A stretch of DNA of 64,000 nt from Neotamlana laminarinivorans (GCF_020523925.1 NZ_JAJAPW010000002.1:558001-622000), one strand, 5' to 3'; positions 1-8,463 are shown, counted from the stretch's first letter. Numbers and translations are program-made. The notes: generated from the sequence alone by a model not told the origin.

Positions 1-1022
1 GCGTTTCGTTTATAAAATCTACCGAAAATAAGTTGCTAGCATCGTATACCAATAGTATGTCTTTAATAACACAAAGCTTAAGCAATTATTTTAGCTCTCA
101 AAGTAAGGATACAACAGCATTAAAAGCCATTTTTAAAACGCAAAGAGAAACCCAAGTTAATTTTGAAAAAGCAGCCGAAAACACAATAGCTCAACATTTC
201 ATAAAAGCTAATAAACCTTATATACCAAAGCACGCAGAAAATGTAAAAACTTATATAAGCAATTTAAGAAAACATTATTTTGATTATATAGATTTTAGTA
301 ATACAATATTACAAAGTTCTAATTTTTTAGATGAAAAAATGCTTAACTACGTGTTTGGTATGAGCGATAATACCAAAAGCGAAGTTGAAAATTATAAACA
401 AAATATTCGAGAGTTTTGTAAAGCCATGAATAAAGTGCCGCTAAAAACTAAACGCATTTTATTATTCGATTTATGGCAACAAATGGTAGATTTAGGTTTA
501 GAGCCAGTGGCTAATTTTATATCTGAAGATTATTTAATGGATATTGCAGTAAAATTAAACGACCAAGAACTGTTGCAATCTTTAATACTTTATAAAAATT
601 TATCTAACGGAAGCATTGCGCCAGATTTTACTATTGAGTTAAAAACAGAAACAAAAACAACTAAGCAGAAGTTAAGTGAATTAAAATTAGCAGAACATTA
701 TGTTATTGTATTTTGGAGTAGCACTTGCTCGCATTGTTTAGATGAGGTACCACAGCTTCATAAATTTGTAAAAACCCTTGAAAAAGGCAAAGTAAAAGTA
801 ATAGCCGTAGGCTTAGAAGATCAAATTTATGGTTGGAAAACATTAACCTACGAATACCCCGAGTTTATTCATGTTTATGGTGAAGGTAAATGGGATAACC
901 CAATTGGAGATGATTATGGTGTAACAGCTACACCAACATATTTTGTTTTAGATCAAGACAAAAAAATTGAATCAAAACCAGAAAATTTTGAAGCTTTAAA
1001 AAGTTTTTTTTCCAAGGAATAA
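1..1022 (+). CDS. Thioredoxin-fold (TlpA/ResA-like) protein, 5' partial
   Basis: The reading frame is open to the left edge of the window, so the true start and probably a signal peptide are missing. A TTG at 33 is only the first possible start inside the window. The last 140 residues form a TlpA-like thioredoxin domain. Its active-site motif is Cys-Ser-His-Cys (Cys232 and Cys235 counted from the TTG), following an FWSSTCSHC segment. The cis-proline region reads ATPTYFVLD. The preceding ~190 residues are helical, as in Bacteroidetes thiol-disulfide proteins with an N-terminal accessory domain. Family knowledge suggests a periplasmic thiol-disulfide oxidoreductase; the substrate cannot be told. 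A strong hairpin follows the stop. Confidence 0.8.
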   Translation, partial: VSFIKSTENKLLASYTNSMSLITQSLSNYFSSQSKDTTALKAIFKTQRETQVNFEKAAENTIAQHFIKANKPYIPKHAENVKTYISNLRKHYFDYIDFSNTILQSSNFLDEKMLNYVFGMSDNTKSEVENYKQNIREFCKAMNKVPLKTKRILLFDLWQQMVDLGLEPVANFISEDYLMDIAVKLNDQELLQSLILYKNLSNGSIAPDFTIELKTETKTTKQKLSELKLAEHYVIVFWSSTCSHCLDEVPQLHKFVKTLEKGKVKVIAVGLEDQIYGWKTLTYEYPEFIHVYGEGKWDNPIGDDYGVTATPTYFVLDQDKKIESKPENFEALKSFFSKE

Positions 1023-1045
1023 TTGCTAATCTATAGTTTATAAGC

Positions 1046-1076
1046 AAAAAGGCGTTAAATTATTTAACGCCTTTTT
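1046..1076. terminator. Bidirectional intrinsic terminator
   Basis: The arm AAAAAGGCGTTAAAT pairs with ATTTAACGCCTTTTT around a very short loop, with A and T runs on both sides. It lies between convergent genes and can serve both. Confidence 0.85.
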
Positions 1077-1083
1077 GGTATGC

Positions 1084-1626
1084 TTAAAATGAGAAATAGT
1101 AGTGAGCTCCAATTCCAATAAAAGGATCAGAATCATTATCTATACCAGACCTAGATATACTTGCATAGCCAACCTCTGCACACAATCCTAATTGTTCAAA
1201 TCCAGGTAAGGCATATTCTATGCCGCCACCAAGGCCAAAAGCAACTGCGGTATTACGATCGTAATCGTAATAATAATCATAATAATAGTCGTCGTAATAA
1301 TCATCGTAATAGTAATCTTTAGTGCCTATCCAAGCTCCAATTTGTGCAAACCCGTATACTTTAAAGCTATCCTGAAATAAAAAATTATAAAGATATTTTC
1401 CAGTAATAGTAACCGGGCTGTCATAATGATCTTTAAAAGAGCTTCCTATTATTAATTCGGCATTATGTTTTTCAGTAAAGTTGTATTTAGCACTTACGCC
1501 ATAAACATGGGTGTTAATTTGTATGCCTGCGCCTAATGCTTTGGCTTCAAACATACCTTGAGAGAATGAGGTTGAGATAAATGTAAATGAAAACAATGCA
1601 AATGCTGATAAAAGTAATTTTTTCAT
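1084..1626 (-). CDS. Outer-membrane beta-barrel-like protein with a Tyr/Asp tract
   Basis: A 180-residue protein with a clear N-terminal signal peptide (MKKLLLSAFALFSF..., cleavage probably near FSQ-G). Alternating hydrophobic/polar strands and a terminal aromatic (HYYFSF) fit a small outer-membrane beta-barrel of the OmpW/OmpA-like fold. Residues 104-123 consist only of Tyr (12) and Asp (8), in a position that would be a surface loop or an inter-strand turn. I do not recognise a named family. The 5' leader shares a 17-base block with the vWA lipoprotein gene at 6763-7737, and a palindrome (1765-1784) lies 139 bases upstream, matching the arrangement before the lipoprotein at 7779-8327. Shared regulation is an inference. 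Confidence 0.75.
   Translation of the reverse strand: MKKLLLSAFALFSFTFISTSFSQGMFEAKALGAGIQINTHVYGVSAKYNFTEKHNAELIIGSSFKDHYDSPVTITGKYLYNFLFQDSFKVYGFAQIGAWIGTKDYYYDDYYDDYYYDYYYDYDRNTAVAFGLGGGIEYALPGFEQLGLCAEVGYASISRSGIDNDSDPFIGIGAHYYFSF
1258..1317 (-). repeat. In-frame Tyr/Asp codon tract
   Basis: Twenty successive TAT/TAC/GAT/GAC codons encode only Tyr and Asp in irregular YYD/YYDD units. Every unit is a multiple of three bases, so slippage here would change length without breaking the frame. Confidence 0.9.
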
Positions 1627-1635
1627 AAGTAATAA

Positions 1636-1652
1636 ATTATTGGTTAATAGCT
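1636..1652 (-). promoter_or_regulatory. 17-base leader block shared with the gene at 6763-7737
   Basis: ATTATTGGTTAATAGCT (+ strand) lies 10 bases upstream of the start codon at 1626. An identical block is at 7751-7767 and a 14/17 variant at 8334-8350, each just upstream of a minus-strand start codon. It may be a shared untranslated leader. Confidence 0.4.
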
Positions 1653-1764
1653 AATTACCATAATTTAAGGTAGGCTGATTTTTAATAAAAAAAGGGATAA
1701 GAACGATGCTTTTTAGTAAGTAATTTTACATGGTCGAATTTACTAATAAAGAACAGGTTATAGC

Positions 1765-1784
1765 AATACGTAAATTCCCGTATT
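1765..1784. promoter_or_regulatory. Palindrome AATACG-N8-CGTATT, copy 1
   Basis: AATACG at 1765-1770 and CGTATT at 1779-1784 with spacer TAAATTCC. It lies 139 bases upstream of the outer-membrane protein gene. Three further copies are at 8464, 47816 and 47961. It is a candidate operator for a dimeric regulator. Confidence 0.6.
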
Positions 1785-1877
1785 TTTTTCAGGAAAAATA
1801 CCTTTTATATTAATTTTGGTGAGTTTGTACGAGGTATTATATAAAAAAGAATGTTTTTTATTTTAATAGGAATTAAG

Positions 1878-1906
1878 GAAAAACGCCTTGGTTAAGTTTA
1901 AGGTGT
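1878..1906 (-). terminator. Probable terminator overlapping the stop of the acyltransferase gene
   Basis: Read on the minus strand, ACACCTT pairs with AAGGCGT (one G-T wobble) and is followed by a T run. The first arm contains the last codons and part of the stop. Confidence 0.5.
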
Positions 1907-3724
1907 GTTTTTTTCTGTAAATTTTTGTTCTAATTCAGCTTGAAATTCTTCCATTACAGGGCGCACAGTACTTTCTGGTAAGTCAGCAATTTTTATATAC
2001 ATTAAACCATCAACTGCGTTGTTAAACAGAGGGTCTACATTAAACGCTACTAGTTTAGCATTCTGTTTAATATATTTTTTTAGTAAAACAGGTAGGCGTA
2101 ATGCACCTGGCTCTATTTCATCTATAATTTTATCGAATTTATTTAAATCGGCTTCTGTTTCATCAAAAACAAAATCTTTATCAGCATCTTTTAGTTTTAC
2201 TTTAAATTCTTTTTTAGGGTGAACGTATTGTGCAATGTAAGGGTCGTAGTAATGCGATTTCATAAACTCAATCATTAAAGATTTAGAGAAGTTTGAAAAC
2301 TGATTACTAATACTAACACCACCAATTAAATAATTATGTTCTGGGTAGCGTAATGTAGTGTGTACAATGCCTTTCCAGAGTAAAAATAAAGGCATGGGTT
2401 TTTGTTGATAGTCTTTAATAATAAAAGCACGACCCATTTCTATACTTTCACTCATCATTTTATGAAGTTCAGGTTCAAACCTAAATAAATCTTGAAGATA
2501 AAACCCGTTAATTCCGTAATGTTTATATATTTCTCTACCTAAGCCCATGCGATAAGCACCAGCGATTAATTTTTTTTCGTTATCCCAAAGAAACATGTGG
2601 TGATAATAGGTGTCAAAAGTATCTAAATCTATAGCTTCGTTTGTTCCTTCCCCAACTTCGCGAAATGTTATTTCACGTAAACGGCCAATTTCTCTTAGTA
2701 TATTTGGTATTAATTGCGCAGGTGCTAAATAAACTTCGTAATTTTTGCTTTCTAAAAGCCTAAGTTCTGCTTTTTTCAAAGTTTCAACCTCAGCCTCCAT
2801 AACACTTGTTTCAATGGGTGTTACAATTCGCTTAGGTGGCTTTGTGGCTTTTAAAGTTGTGGGTATTTTTTCTAACATCTTTTTCTTTTCAAAGGAGTTA
2901 GAAAGCATATAGGTTTTTTTTCGAATGAATTCTGAAAAATCTTTTAAAGATTCATGATCTTTTTGGTCTTTTACAGAAATAGGTTTACCTATTCTTACCT
3001 TTATTGTTCTGCGTTTTTGTGTTAGTAGTTCAGATGGTAATTTCGCGGTGCGAAACGTATCGCTAATTTTTGATAGTTTATAGAAAAGTTGACTATTTTT
3101 AGCATGAAAATAAATGGGAACTACGGGTACTTCGGCTTTTTGTATAAGTTTTATGGCTGCTTCTTCCCAAGGTTTGTCTACCATTAATTTACCGTCTCTG
3201 TATGTAGATACTTCGCCGGCAGGAAAAATACCTAAAGGATGCCCTTGTTTTAAATGTAAAATGGCATTTTTAAACCCAGCAATACTCGAGGCAGCATCCT
3301 TTCTATTCTCGAAAGGATTAACTGGCATTATAAAAGGTTTTAAAGGTAAAATACGATGCAATAAAAAGTTGGCTATAATTTTAAAGTCTTTTCTTTGTTC
3401 TAGCATTAATTTTAATAGCAGAATACCATCTATACCACCAAGAGGGTGGTTAGAAACTGTTATATAAGCCCCATCTTTTGGTAATCTTTTTAAGTCTTCT
3501 TCAGGGATTTCAAATTTTATTTTAAAATCAGATAAAATACCATTTAAAAAATCGAGCTCGCTTAGGTGTTTATTTTTGTTATATATTCTATTTAAAGTAG
3601 ATATTTTAAGTACTTTCATTAAAAGCCACCCAATAAAAGTGCCTATAAACCCAAGCTTATCTATATTAATAGCTTGAGCAACTTCTTTAGCAGTTACTAA
3701 TCCTTTATTTTGCTGTTTGGTCAT
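1898..3724 (-). CDS. olsF: Bifunctional ornithine-lipid synthase-like acyltransferase (PlsC-like + OlsB-like GNAT)
   Basis: A 608-residue two-domain protein. Residues ~80-270 are a PlsC-type acyltransferase, with the NHPLGGIDG block (His93, Asp99) and FPAGEVS as the acyl-acceptor motif. The Bacteroidetes form has one extra residue compared with the usual HX4D motif. Residues ~320-510 resemble the OlsB/hemolysin-like GNAT N-acyltransferase. This layout matches OlsF, described in Flavobacterium and Serratia: the C-terminal half N-acylates ornithine from acyl-ACP and the N-terminal half O-acylates the lyso-lipid, giving ornithine lipids at the inner membrane. A related glycine-lipid or flavolipin role is possible, because the amino acid used cannot be read from sequence. 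It follows the aspartate kinase gene by 22 bases on the same strand. Confidence 0.8.
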   Translation of the reverse strand: MTKQQNKGLVTAKEVAQAINIDKLGFIGTFIGWLLMKVLKISTLNRIYNKNKHLSELDFLNGILSDFKIKFEIPEEDLKRLPKDGAYITVSNHPLGGIDGILLLKLMLEQRKDFKIIANFLLHRILPLKPFIMPVNPFENRKDAASSIAGFKNAILHLKQGHPLGIFPAGEVSTYRDGKLMVDKPWEEAAIKLIQKAEVPVVPIYFHAKNSQLFYKLSKISDTFRTAKLPSELLTQKRRTIKVRIGKPISVKDQKDHESLKDFSEFIRKKTYMLSNSFEKKKMLEKIPTTLKATKPPKRIVTPIETSVMEAEVETLKKAELRLLESKNYEVYLAPAQLIPNILREIGRLREITFREVGEGTNEAIDLDTFDTYYHHMFLWDNEKKLIAGAYRMGLGREIYKHYGINGFYLQDLFRFEPELHKMMSESIEMGRAFIIKDYQQKPMPLFLLWKGIVHTTLRYPEHNYLIGGVSISNQFSNFSKSLMIEFMKSHYYDPYIAQYVHPKKEFKVKLKDADKDFVFDETEADLNKFDKIIDEIEPGALRLPVLLKKYIKQNAKLVAFNVDPLFNNAVDGLMYIKIADLPESTVRPVMEEFQAELEQKFTEKNTP

Positions 3725-3746
3725 GGCTGTAAATGTACTAAAATGT

Positions 3747-4997
3747 TTATTTAGTTACCACTTGAAATGTTTGTTGAGTTAACTGTTTTAATAACACTGT
3801 TTTACCCTTTTCTATTTGTTTTATAGCATCATTATTGTAATGCCTAATGGTGTAAAGCGATACATTTTTATTAAACTTTATCTTAAATTTTGCTTTTAAT
3901 TGGTGTAATAATTCATCAAAATTATCATATAAATCTTCAATGCAAATAGAGAAGCTTATAGCTGAATTTTGAGTAAGATTCACTTTTATTTTGAACTGAT
4001 GTAAGATACTAAATATTGCACTAATATTTTCTTCAACTATATAAGAGAAATCAAGAGAAGATATAGATATTAAAATTTGGTTGTGTTTTACTATAAAGCA
4101 AGGAAGAAAAGGTTGTAACATTTTATGTTTGCCTATTTTAGTGCCGTTTTCTTGCGGATTTAAAAACGATTTTACATAAAGCGGAATTTCTTTACGCTGT
4201 AAAGGTTGCAATGTTTTTGGGTGAATAACTGAAGCGCCATAAAAAGCAAGTTCTATAGCTTCGTTATATGATATTTGGTTAAGTAATGAAGTGTTTTCAA
4301 AATATCTGGGATCAGCATTTAAAATACCAGGAACATCTTTCCAGATAGTAACACTTTTCGCATTTAAACAATAGGCAAAAATAGCGGCAGTATAATCGCT
4401 GCCTTCACGCCCTAGCGAGGTTGTGAAATTTTTTGAATCGCTTCCTAAAAACCCTTGTGTAATATTTAGGTCAGACTTATTTAAGTTAGTATTAATTTGT
4501 TGCTCTGTTGTTTGCCAATTAACTTTTGCTTGTCTGTAATAATTATCGGTTTTTATATAATTTCTAGCATCTATCCAATTATTTTTAATACCAATATAAT
4601 TTAAGTAATGGCTAATTATTGTTGTAGAAACTAGCTCGCCATAACCAATAACTTGATCGTAAACAAAGCTATAATTATTTGATGTATTTGTTGTTAAAAA
4701 TAAGTTTAAAGCTTTAAAAAGTGCCGCTATATTATTAAAAACAGAATGAGTTTTATCTGTAAATAATTGTTTTATAATTTGGTTATGATAATTTTTAACT
4801 TCCATTAAAGCATTATCAAGCTCGTTTTCATTATTAAAATAATTATTGATAACAAGCTCTAGTGCGTTTGTTGTTTTTCCCATAGCAGATACAACAATTA
4901 GTGTGTTTTTGTACCCAACTTGGTTTAAAACAGAAACTAAATTTTTAACTCCGTTTGCATCTTTAACAGATGCACCTCCAAATTTAAAAATTTGCAT
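3747..4997 (-). CDS. Aspartate kinase (monofunctional)
   Basis: 416 residues. The N-terminal amino-acid kinase domain opens with KFGGASV (KFGGTSV in most aspartokinases) and contains a GREGSDYTA substrate loop and WKDVPGILNADPR, all typical of aspartate kinase. Residues ~300-400 look like a degenerate ACT pair that would carry feedback control. It phosphorylates L-aspartate in the first step toward Lys, Thr, Met and diaminopimelate. The start codon overlaps the stop of the upstream GNAT gene by one base (TAATG), so the two are probably translationally coupled. Flavobacteria often carry this short enzyme alongside a fused aspartokinase-homoserine dehydrogenase; which one dominates is unknown here. 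Confidence 0.88.
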   Translation of the reverse strand: MQIFKFGGASVKDANGVKNLVSVLNQVGYKNTLIVVSAMGKTTNALELVINNYFNNENELDNALMEVKNYHNQIIKQLFTDKTHSVFNNIAALFKALNLFLTTNTSNNYSFVYDQVIGYGELVSTTIISHYLNYIGIKNNWIDARNYIKTDNYYRQAKVNWQTTEQQINTNLNKSDLNITQGFLGSDSKNFTTSLGREGSDYTAAIFAYCLNAKSVTIWKDVPGILNADPRYFENTSLLNQISYNEAIELAFYGASVIHPKTLQPLQRKEIPLYVKSFLNPQENGTKIGKHKMLQPFLPCFIVKHNQILISISSLDFSYIVEENISAIFSILHQFKIKVNLTQNSAISFSICIEDLYDNFDELLHQLKAKFKIKFNKNVSLYTIRHYNNDAIKQIEKGKTVLLKQLTQQTFQVVTK

Positions 4998-5479
4998 TAG
5001 GCGAGTTTAGATATATAGTTTTGTATTGCAGTTTCGCTAAGTTGCACAACGTCCCAATCGCGCATTACATTGGCGCCTTTGCTTTCGTAAAATTTTATGG
5101 CAGGTTCGTTCCAATCTATAACTTCCCAATTAATACGTTTTACGCCTTGGTTATGTCCATATTTTACAACCTCGTCTAGCAAAGCCGTACCTATACCAAG
5201 ACCGCGTTTAGCTTTGCTTACAATTAAATCTTCTAGATGAATAATTTTGCCTTTCCATGTGGAATATCTGTTGTAAATTAAAGCAATACCTTCAACTTTA
5301 TTGTCTATTTCTGCAACAAAACATTTAAAGGCAGGATTTTTGCCAAAGCCATCATTTTCTAAATCTTCAAGTGTAACCTCAACAGCATCAGGTTCTTTTT
5401 CAAATTCGGCAAGCTCGTTTATTAATTTAAGCACTTGCGGCATATCAGATTTAACAGATTTTCTTATTGTGTAGTTCAT
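4997..5479 (-). CDS. GNAT family N-acetyltransferase
   Basis: A 160-residue single GNAT domain. The acetyl-CoA loop is in the segment KAKRGLGIGTALLDEV, and NEPAIKFYESKGA is the usual beta6/beta7 region. The N-terminal half (LINELAEFEKEPDAV) resembles the diamine/spermidine acetyltransferase-like subgroup. The substrate is not determinable. It is the first gene of a short unit with aspartate kinase, overlapping it by one base. Confidence 0.85.
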   Translation of the reverse strand: MNYTIRKSVKSDMPQVLKLINELAEFEKEPDAVEVTLEDLENDGFGKNPAFKCFVAEIDNKVEGIALIYNRYSTWKGKIIHLEDLIVSKAKRGLGIGTALLDEVVKYGHNQGVKRINWEVIDWNEPAIKFYESKGANVMRDWDVVQLSETAIQNYISKLA

Positions 5480-5544
5480 ATTTCTTAAAAATTATTTCAA
5501 ATATAGTTTAAAGTTAAAAAAATACTCAATCTTACACGAAAACG

Positions 5545-5575
5545 TTGTAGTTTGTTAAAAAAAGGTTTTAATTTG
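5545..5575 (+). promoter_or_regulatory. Candidate promoter of fbp
   Basis: TTG at 5545-5547 and TTAATTTG at 5568-5575 (7 of 8 with TAnnTTTG) are 20 bases apart, which fits the Bacteroidetes -33/-7 pattern. The start codon is 21 bases further on. Confidence 0.45.
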
Positions 5576-5596
5576 TAAGCATAAACTAAAAATATT

Positions 5597-6601
5597 ATGG
5601 CTCGAAAAAAACAAACTTTAGGAGAATTTATAATTGAAAATCAATCATCTTTTAAATATTCTTCTGGAGAATTGTCCAGTTTATTAAACTCTATTCGTTT
5701 AGCGGCAAAGGTAGTAAACCACGAAGTAAATAAAGCCGGATTGGTTGATATTATTGGAGCCGCTGGAGACACCAATATTCAAGGAGAAGACCAACAAAAG
5801 CTTGATGTTTATGCTAACGAAAAATTTATTCAAACTTTAACCAAAAGAAATATAGTTTGTGGTATTGCTAGCGAGGAAGAAGACGATTTCATAACTATAA
5901 ATAGTCAAGACGAAAAACATCAAAATAAATATGTTGTTTTAATTGATCCTTTAGATGGTTCATCAAACATTGATGTTAATGTTTCTGTAGGAACCATTTT
6001 TTCAATATATAGAAGAATTACGCCAATAGGTACACCGGTACAACTTGAAGATTTTTTACAAAAAGGAAGCCAGCAAGTTGCCGCAGGTTATGTAGTTTAT
6101 GGTACATCTACAATGTTGGTTTATACTACTGGAGATGGTGTTAATGGCTTTACATTAAATCCTGCCATTGGTTCGTTTTATTTGTCTCATCCAGATATGG
6201 AATTTCCAGAAGATGGTCAGATTTATTCTGTAAACGAAGGTAATTATGTGCATTTTCCGCAGGGTGTTAAAAATTATATTAAATATTGCCAGGAAGAAGC
6301 TGGAGACCGACCTTATACTTCACGTTATATAGGATCTTTAGTTTCAGATTTCCACAGAAATATGATTAAAGGAGGAATTTATATGTATCCTGAAACCTCA
6401 AAAAACCCAAAAGGTAAATTACGTTTACTTTACGAATGTAATCCAATGGCGTTTTTAGCTGAACAAGCCAAAGGAAAAGCTAGCGATGGCCATACTAGAA
6501 TAATGGATATTGAGCCTACTGAACTGCATGAACGTGCACCATTAATTTGTGGAAGCAAAAACATGGTTGAAAAGGCTGAAGAGTTTATGCGTAATGCCTA
6601 A
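5597..6601 (+). CDS. fbp: Fructose-1,6-bisphosphatase, class I
   Basis: 334 residues, the normal length for class I FBPase. The metal site [12 protein letters not shown], the phosphate/substrate segment [19 protein letters not shown] and the C-terminal [19 protein letters not shown] block are all intact. It hydrolyses fructose 1,6-bisphosphate to fructose 6-phosphate, the committed step of gluconeogenesis, in the cytoplasm. It is transcribed alone, with a candidate promoter at 5545-5575 and a strong terminator at 6629-6653. With pckA elsewhere in the window it indicates a complete gluconeogenic capacity. Confidence 0.96.
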   Translation: MARKKQTLGEFIIENQSSFKYSSGELSSLLNSIRLAAKVVNHEVNKAGLVDIIGAAGDTNIQGEDQQKLDVYANEKFIQTLTKRNIVCGIASEEEDDFITINSQDEKHQNKYVVLIDPLDGSSNIDVNVSVGTIFSIYRRITPIGTPVQLEDFLQKGSQQVAAGYVVYGTSTMLVYTTGDGVNGFTLNPAIGSFYLSHPDMEFPEDGQIYSVNEGNYVHFPQGVKNYIKYCQEEAGDRPYTSRYIGSLVSDFHRNMIKGGIYMYPETSKNPKGKLRLLYECNPMAFLAEQAKGKASDGHTRIMDIEPTELHERAPLICGSKNMVEKAEEFMRNA

Positions 6602-6628
6602 CCTGAAATTATAATTAAAATAATTAGT

Positions 6629-6653
6629 AAAAGCGGGTTTTAACCCGCTTTTT
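6629..6653 (+). terminator. Intrinsic terminator of fbp
   Basis: AAAAGCGGGTT pairs with AACCCGCTTTT around a two-base core, followed by T residues, 28 bases after the fbp stop. Confidence 0.85.
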
Positions 6654-6762
6654 CCTTAACTAAAATTAACTAACACTAAATAATAGTTTACTAAAATTAT
6701 TGTTTTAGAATTTTGAATTCGATGATTTAATGAATCTTTTTAATTAATAACGAAGTATATTA

Positions 6763-7737
6763 CTATTCTATAGTAATAGTTTTGGTAGAAACGTCGGTAA
6801 AATTTCCGTTTGCCGCCGAATATTCAGTAGTAATTTCAATAGTAACTTCGGTGCTAGTAGGGAAATTAGTAACCCATTCTAAGACATATAGTTTTCTAAG
6901 CTGCTCGCTTATTAATTGGTATAAATTGTTTATTTCATCGCTGGTAGGTGTATAAAAAAATCGTCCTCCAGTTTGGGAGGCTAGATACTGCAGTATTGTT
7001 TGGTTTGCATCACCAAAGCCAACGGTATAAATGGGAGTATTAAGTGCTGTTGAATTTGAAATTAATTGAGATTCGTTTATACTTGAACGGTTATCTAAAC
7101 CATCAGTAAATCCAATTACAATAGGCAAAGCATTATTTAATTCGGTGGCTTTTTCTAACCCTAAATCACAGGCGCTATAAAAAGCTGTACTAGTGCCAAT
7201 GTAAGTTGGTTCGCTATCTACAGCGTCTATTAGAATAGAAGTATCGCTTGTGAATGGTTGTACTTCGTCAATATATGAAGCGAATTTAATAATAGACATA
7301 AGATCAATGTCACTTTTTAAATTAATAAACTCCCTCATGGCTTGTTCCATTTCAAGAATGTCTGACTCGGCCATACTTGATGAATAATCCATTGTTGTTG
7401 CAATGGCAAGTGGTTTGTTGTTTAATTCGTCAAAAATTGATAAGGCAATTTTGTTATTACTAACAACTTCAAATTCATTTCCATTAACTGACATTTTTAC
7501 CAAGTAATTTCCTAATGTGAATTTTTCAAGTGGTTTTCCATTTTGATCGGTTACAGAAAGCATAACGGTTATGATTCCTTCAGATTGCGACACTTCTAAT
7601 CTGGGTATTGTGGTTTCTAGTGTAGTTGTAGTGATATCATTCGCATCTTCAAAGGGAGCGTTCGGGTCTCTAGTTTCGGTTTTTGAACACCTTAAAATTG
7701 TGGTTACTAGAATCAGAAATAAAACTAATTTTTTCAT
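6763..7737 (-). CDS. von Willebrand factor A domain lipoprotein
   Basis: 324 residues. A hydrophobic N-terminus ends at Cys17 (ILRC), an unusual lipobox with Arg before the Cys, so lipidation is likely but not certain. Residues ~108-290 form a vWA domain with an intact MIDAS metal site: Asp117-x-Ser119-x-Ser121 (DYSSS), a Thr in the GTSTAFY segment and Asp in GFTDGLDN. Such domains bind protein ligands through a divalent metal. The protein should face the periplasm or cell surface. It is second in a unit with the lipoprotein gene at 7779-8327 (41-base gap), divergent from a TPR sensor kinase. A surface or periplasmic adhesion or sensing role is an inference. Confidence 0.8.
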   Translation of the reverse strand: MKKLVLFLILVTTILRCSKTETRDPNAPFEDANDITTTTLETTIPRLEVSQSEGIITVMLSVTDQNGKPLEKFTLGNYLVKMSVNGNEFEVVSNNKIALSIFDELNNKPLAIATTMDYSSSMAESDILEMEQAMREFINLKSDIDLMSIIKFASYIDEVQPFTSDTSILIDAVDSEPTYIGTSTAFYSACDLGLEKATELNNALPIVIGFTDGLDNRSSINESQLISNSTALNTPIYTVGFGDANQTILQYLASQTGGRFFYTPTSDEINNLYQLISEQLRKLYVLEWVTNFPTSTEVTIEITTEYSAANGNFTDVSTKTITIE

Positions 7738-7750
7738 AGTTGTTAATTTA

Positions 7751-7767
7751 ATTATTGGTTAATAGCT
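7751..7767 (-). promoter_or_regulatory. 17-base leader block shared with the gene at 1084-1626
   Basis: ATTATTGGTTAATAGCT, identical to 1636-1652, lies 14 bases upstream of the vWA gene start, in the gap between the two lipoprotein genes. Confidence 0.4.
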
Positions 7768-7778
7768 GTTTTGACGTG

Positions 7779-8327
7779 TTATTCTTCTAAGTAAATTACA
7801 TCAGTAAAAACTCCATTTGTAACATTGTGTGTTATGGTATTTCCTGAAGTATTTACGTTAGTTACTGAAAAACTAAAGATTCCAGATATTTCTTTGTTTG
7901 TAGTATTTACATTGGTAATTTCAATAGTTGCGGTGGTGTTTTCAGAGTATTCATAATCGTAATCGTTGTTTTCAGCATAATTTGCAGCAACATAATCTTG
8001 GTTAGCAACACTAAAACTAATTCCGTTTTTTAGTTCAAAATCTGTTTCTGTAGTGGTGAAGGTTAAGCCTATAGCTTTGCCGTTTGTAAGGTCGTTAGCA
8101 TCAACAGCTGTTATTACAAAAGAGCTTAGGTTCTGTGAAGAAGAAAAACGGGCTTCAACATAAGGCTCTCCAGAAACAAAATCAACACCGTTAACTTTTG
8201 CGTAAAAGGTTTCTATTGTTTCAAGTTCTTCATTTAGCGTATCATTAATAATGTCGTTTGTAGAACAATTAAATAAAAGCACTAAAAAACTTAAATGGTA
8301 TATTTTTTTATGAAATTTTATTTTCAT
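7779..8327 (-). CDS. Small secreted lipoprotein, DUF6252-like
   Basis: 182 residues. The signal sequence ends at Cys21 (VLLFNC-STND), a plausible lipobox. After it, a YAKVNGVDF segment followed by short beta-strand-like repeats resembles Bacteroidetes lipoproteins annotated DUF6252; the function is unknown. It is the first gene of a probable two-gene unit with the vWA lipoprotein. Upstream lie a variant leader block (8334-8350), an inverted repeat (8403-8433) and the AATACG-N8-CGTATT palindrome (8464-8483). The palindrome sits 137 bases before this start, almost the same distance as before the gene at 1084-1626. Confidence 0.7.
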   Translation of the reverse strand: MKIKFHKKIYHLSFLVLLFNCSTNDIINDTLNEELETIETFYAKVNGVDFVSGEPYVEARFSSSQNLSSFVITAVDANDLTNGKAIGLTFTTTETDFELKNGISFSVANQDYVAANYAENNDYDYEYSENTTATIEITNVNTTNKEISGIFSFSVTNVNTSGNTITHNVTNGVFTDVIYLEE

Positions 8328-8333
8328 GATTTT

Positions 8334-8350
8334 ATTATTGATAAATAGCT
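8334..8350 (-). promoter_or_regulatory. Variant leader block
   Basis: 14 of 17 bases match the leader blocks at 1636-1652 and 7751-7767, with changes only in the middle triplet. It lies seven bases upstream of the lipoprotein start codon. Confidence 0.3.
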
Positions 8351-8402
8351 AGCTAAAAACACAACAATAAGAATGAAGAGTTAGAGCAGATTTGGATATA
8401 CA

Positions 8403-8433
8403 TTACGTAAAAACCATTATAATTTTTACGTTA
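8403..8433. promoter_or_regulatory. Inverted repeat TTACGTAAAAA / TTTTTACGTTA
   Basis: Two 11-base arms (10 of 11 complementary) around a nine-base spacer, in the intergenic region between the lipoprotein and kinase genes. The TACGTAA core recurs in the palindrome 30 bases away, so both may bind the same regulator. Confidence 0.45.
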
Positions 8434-8463
8434 CTAAAGTAGTTTTATAAAGCATTAAAAGTC

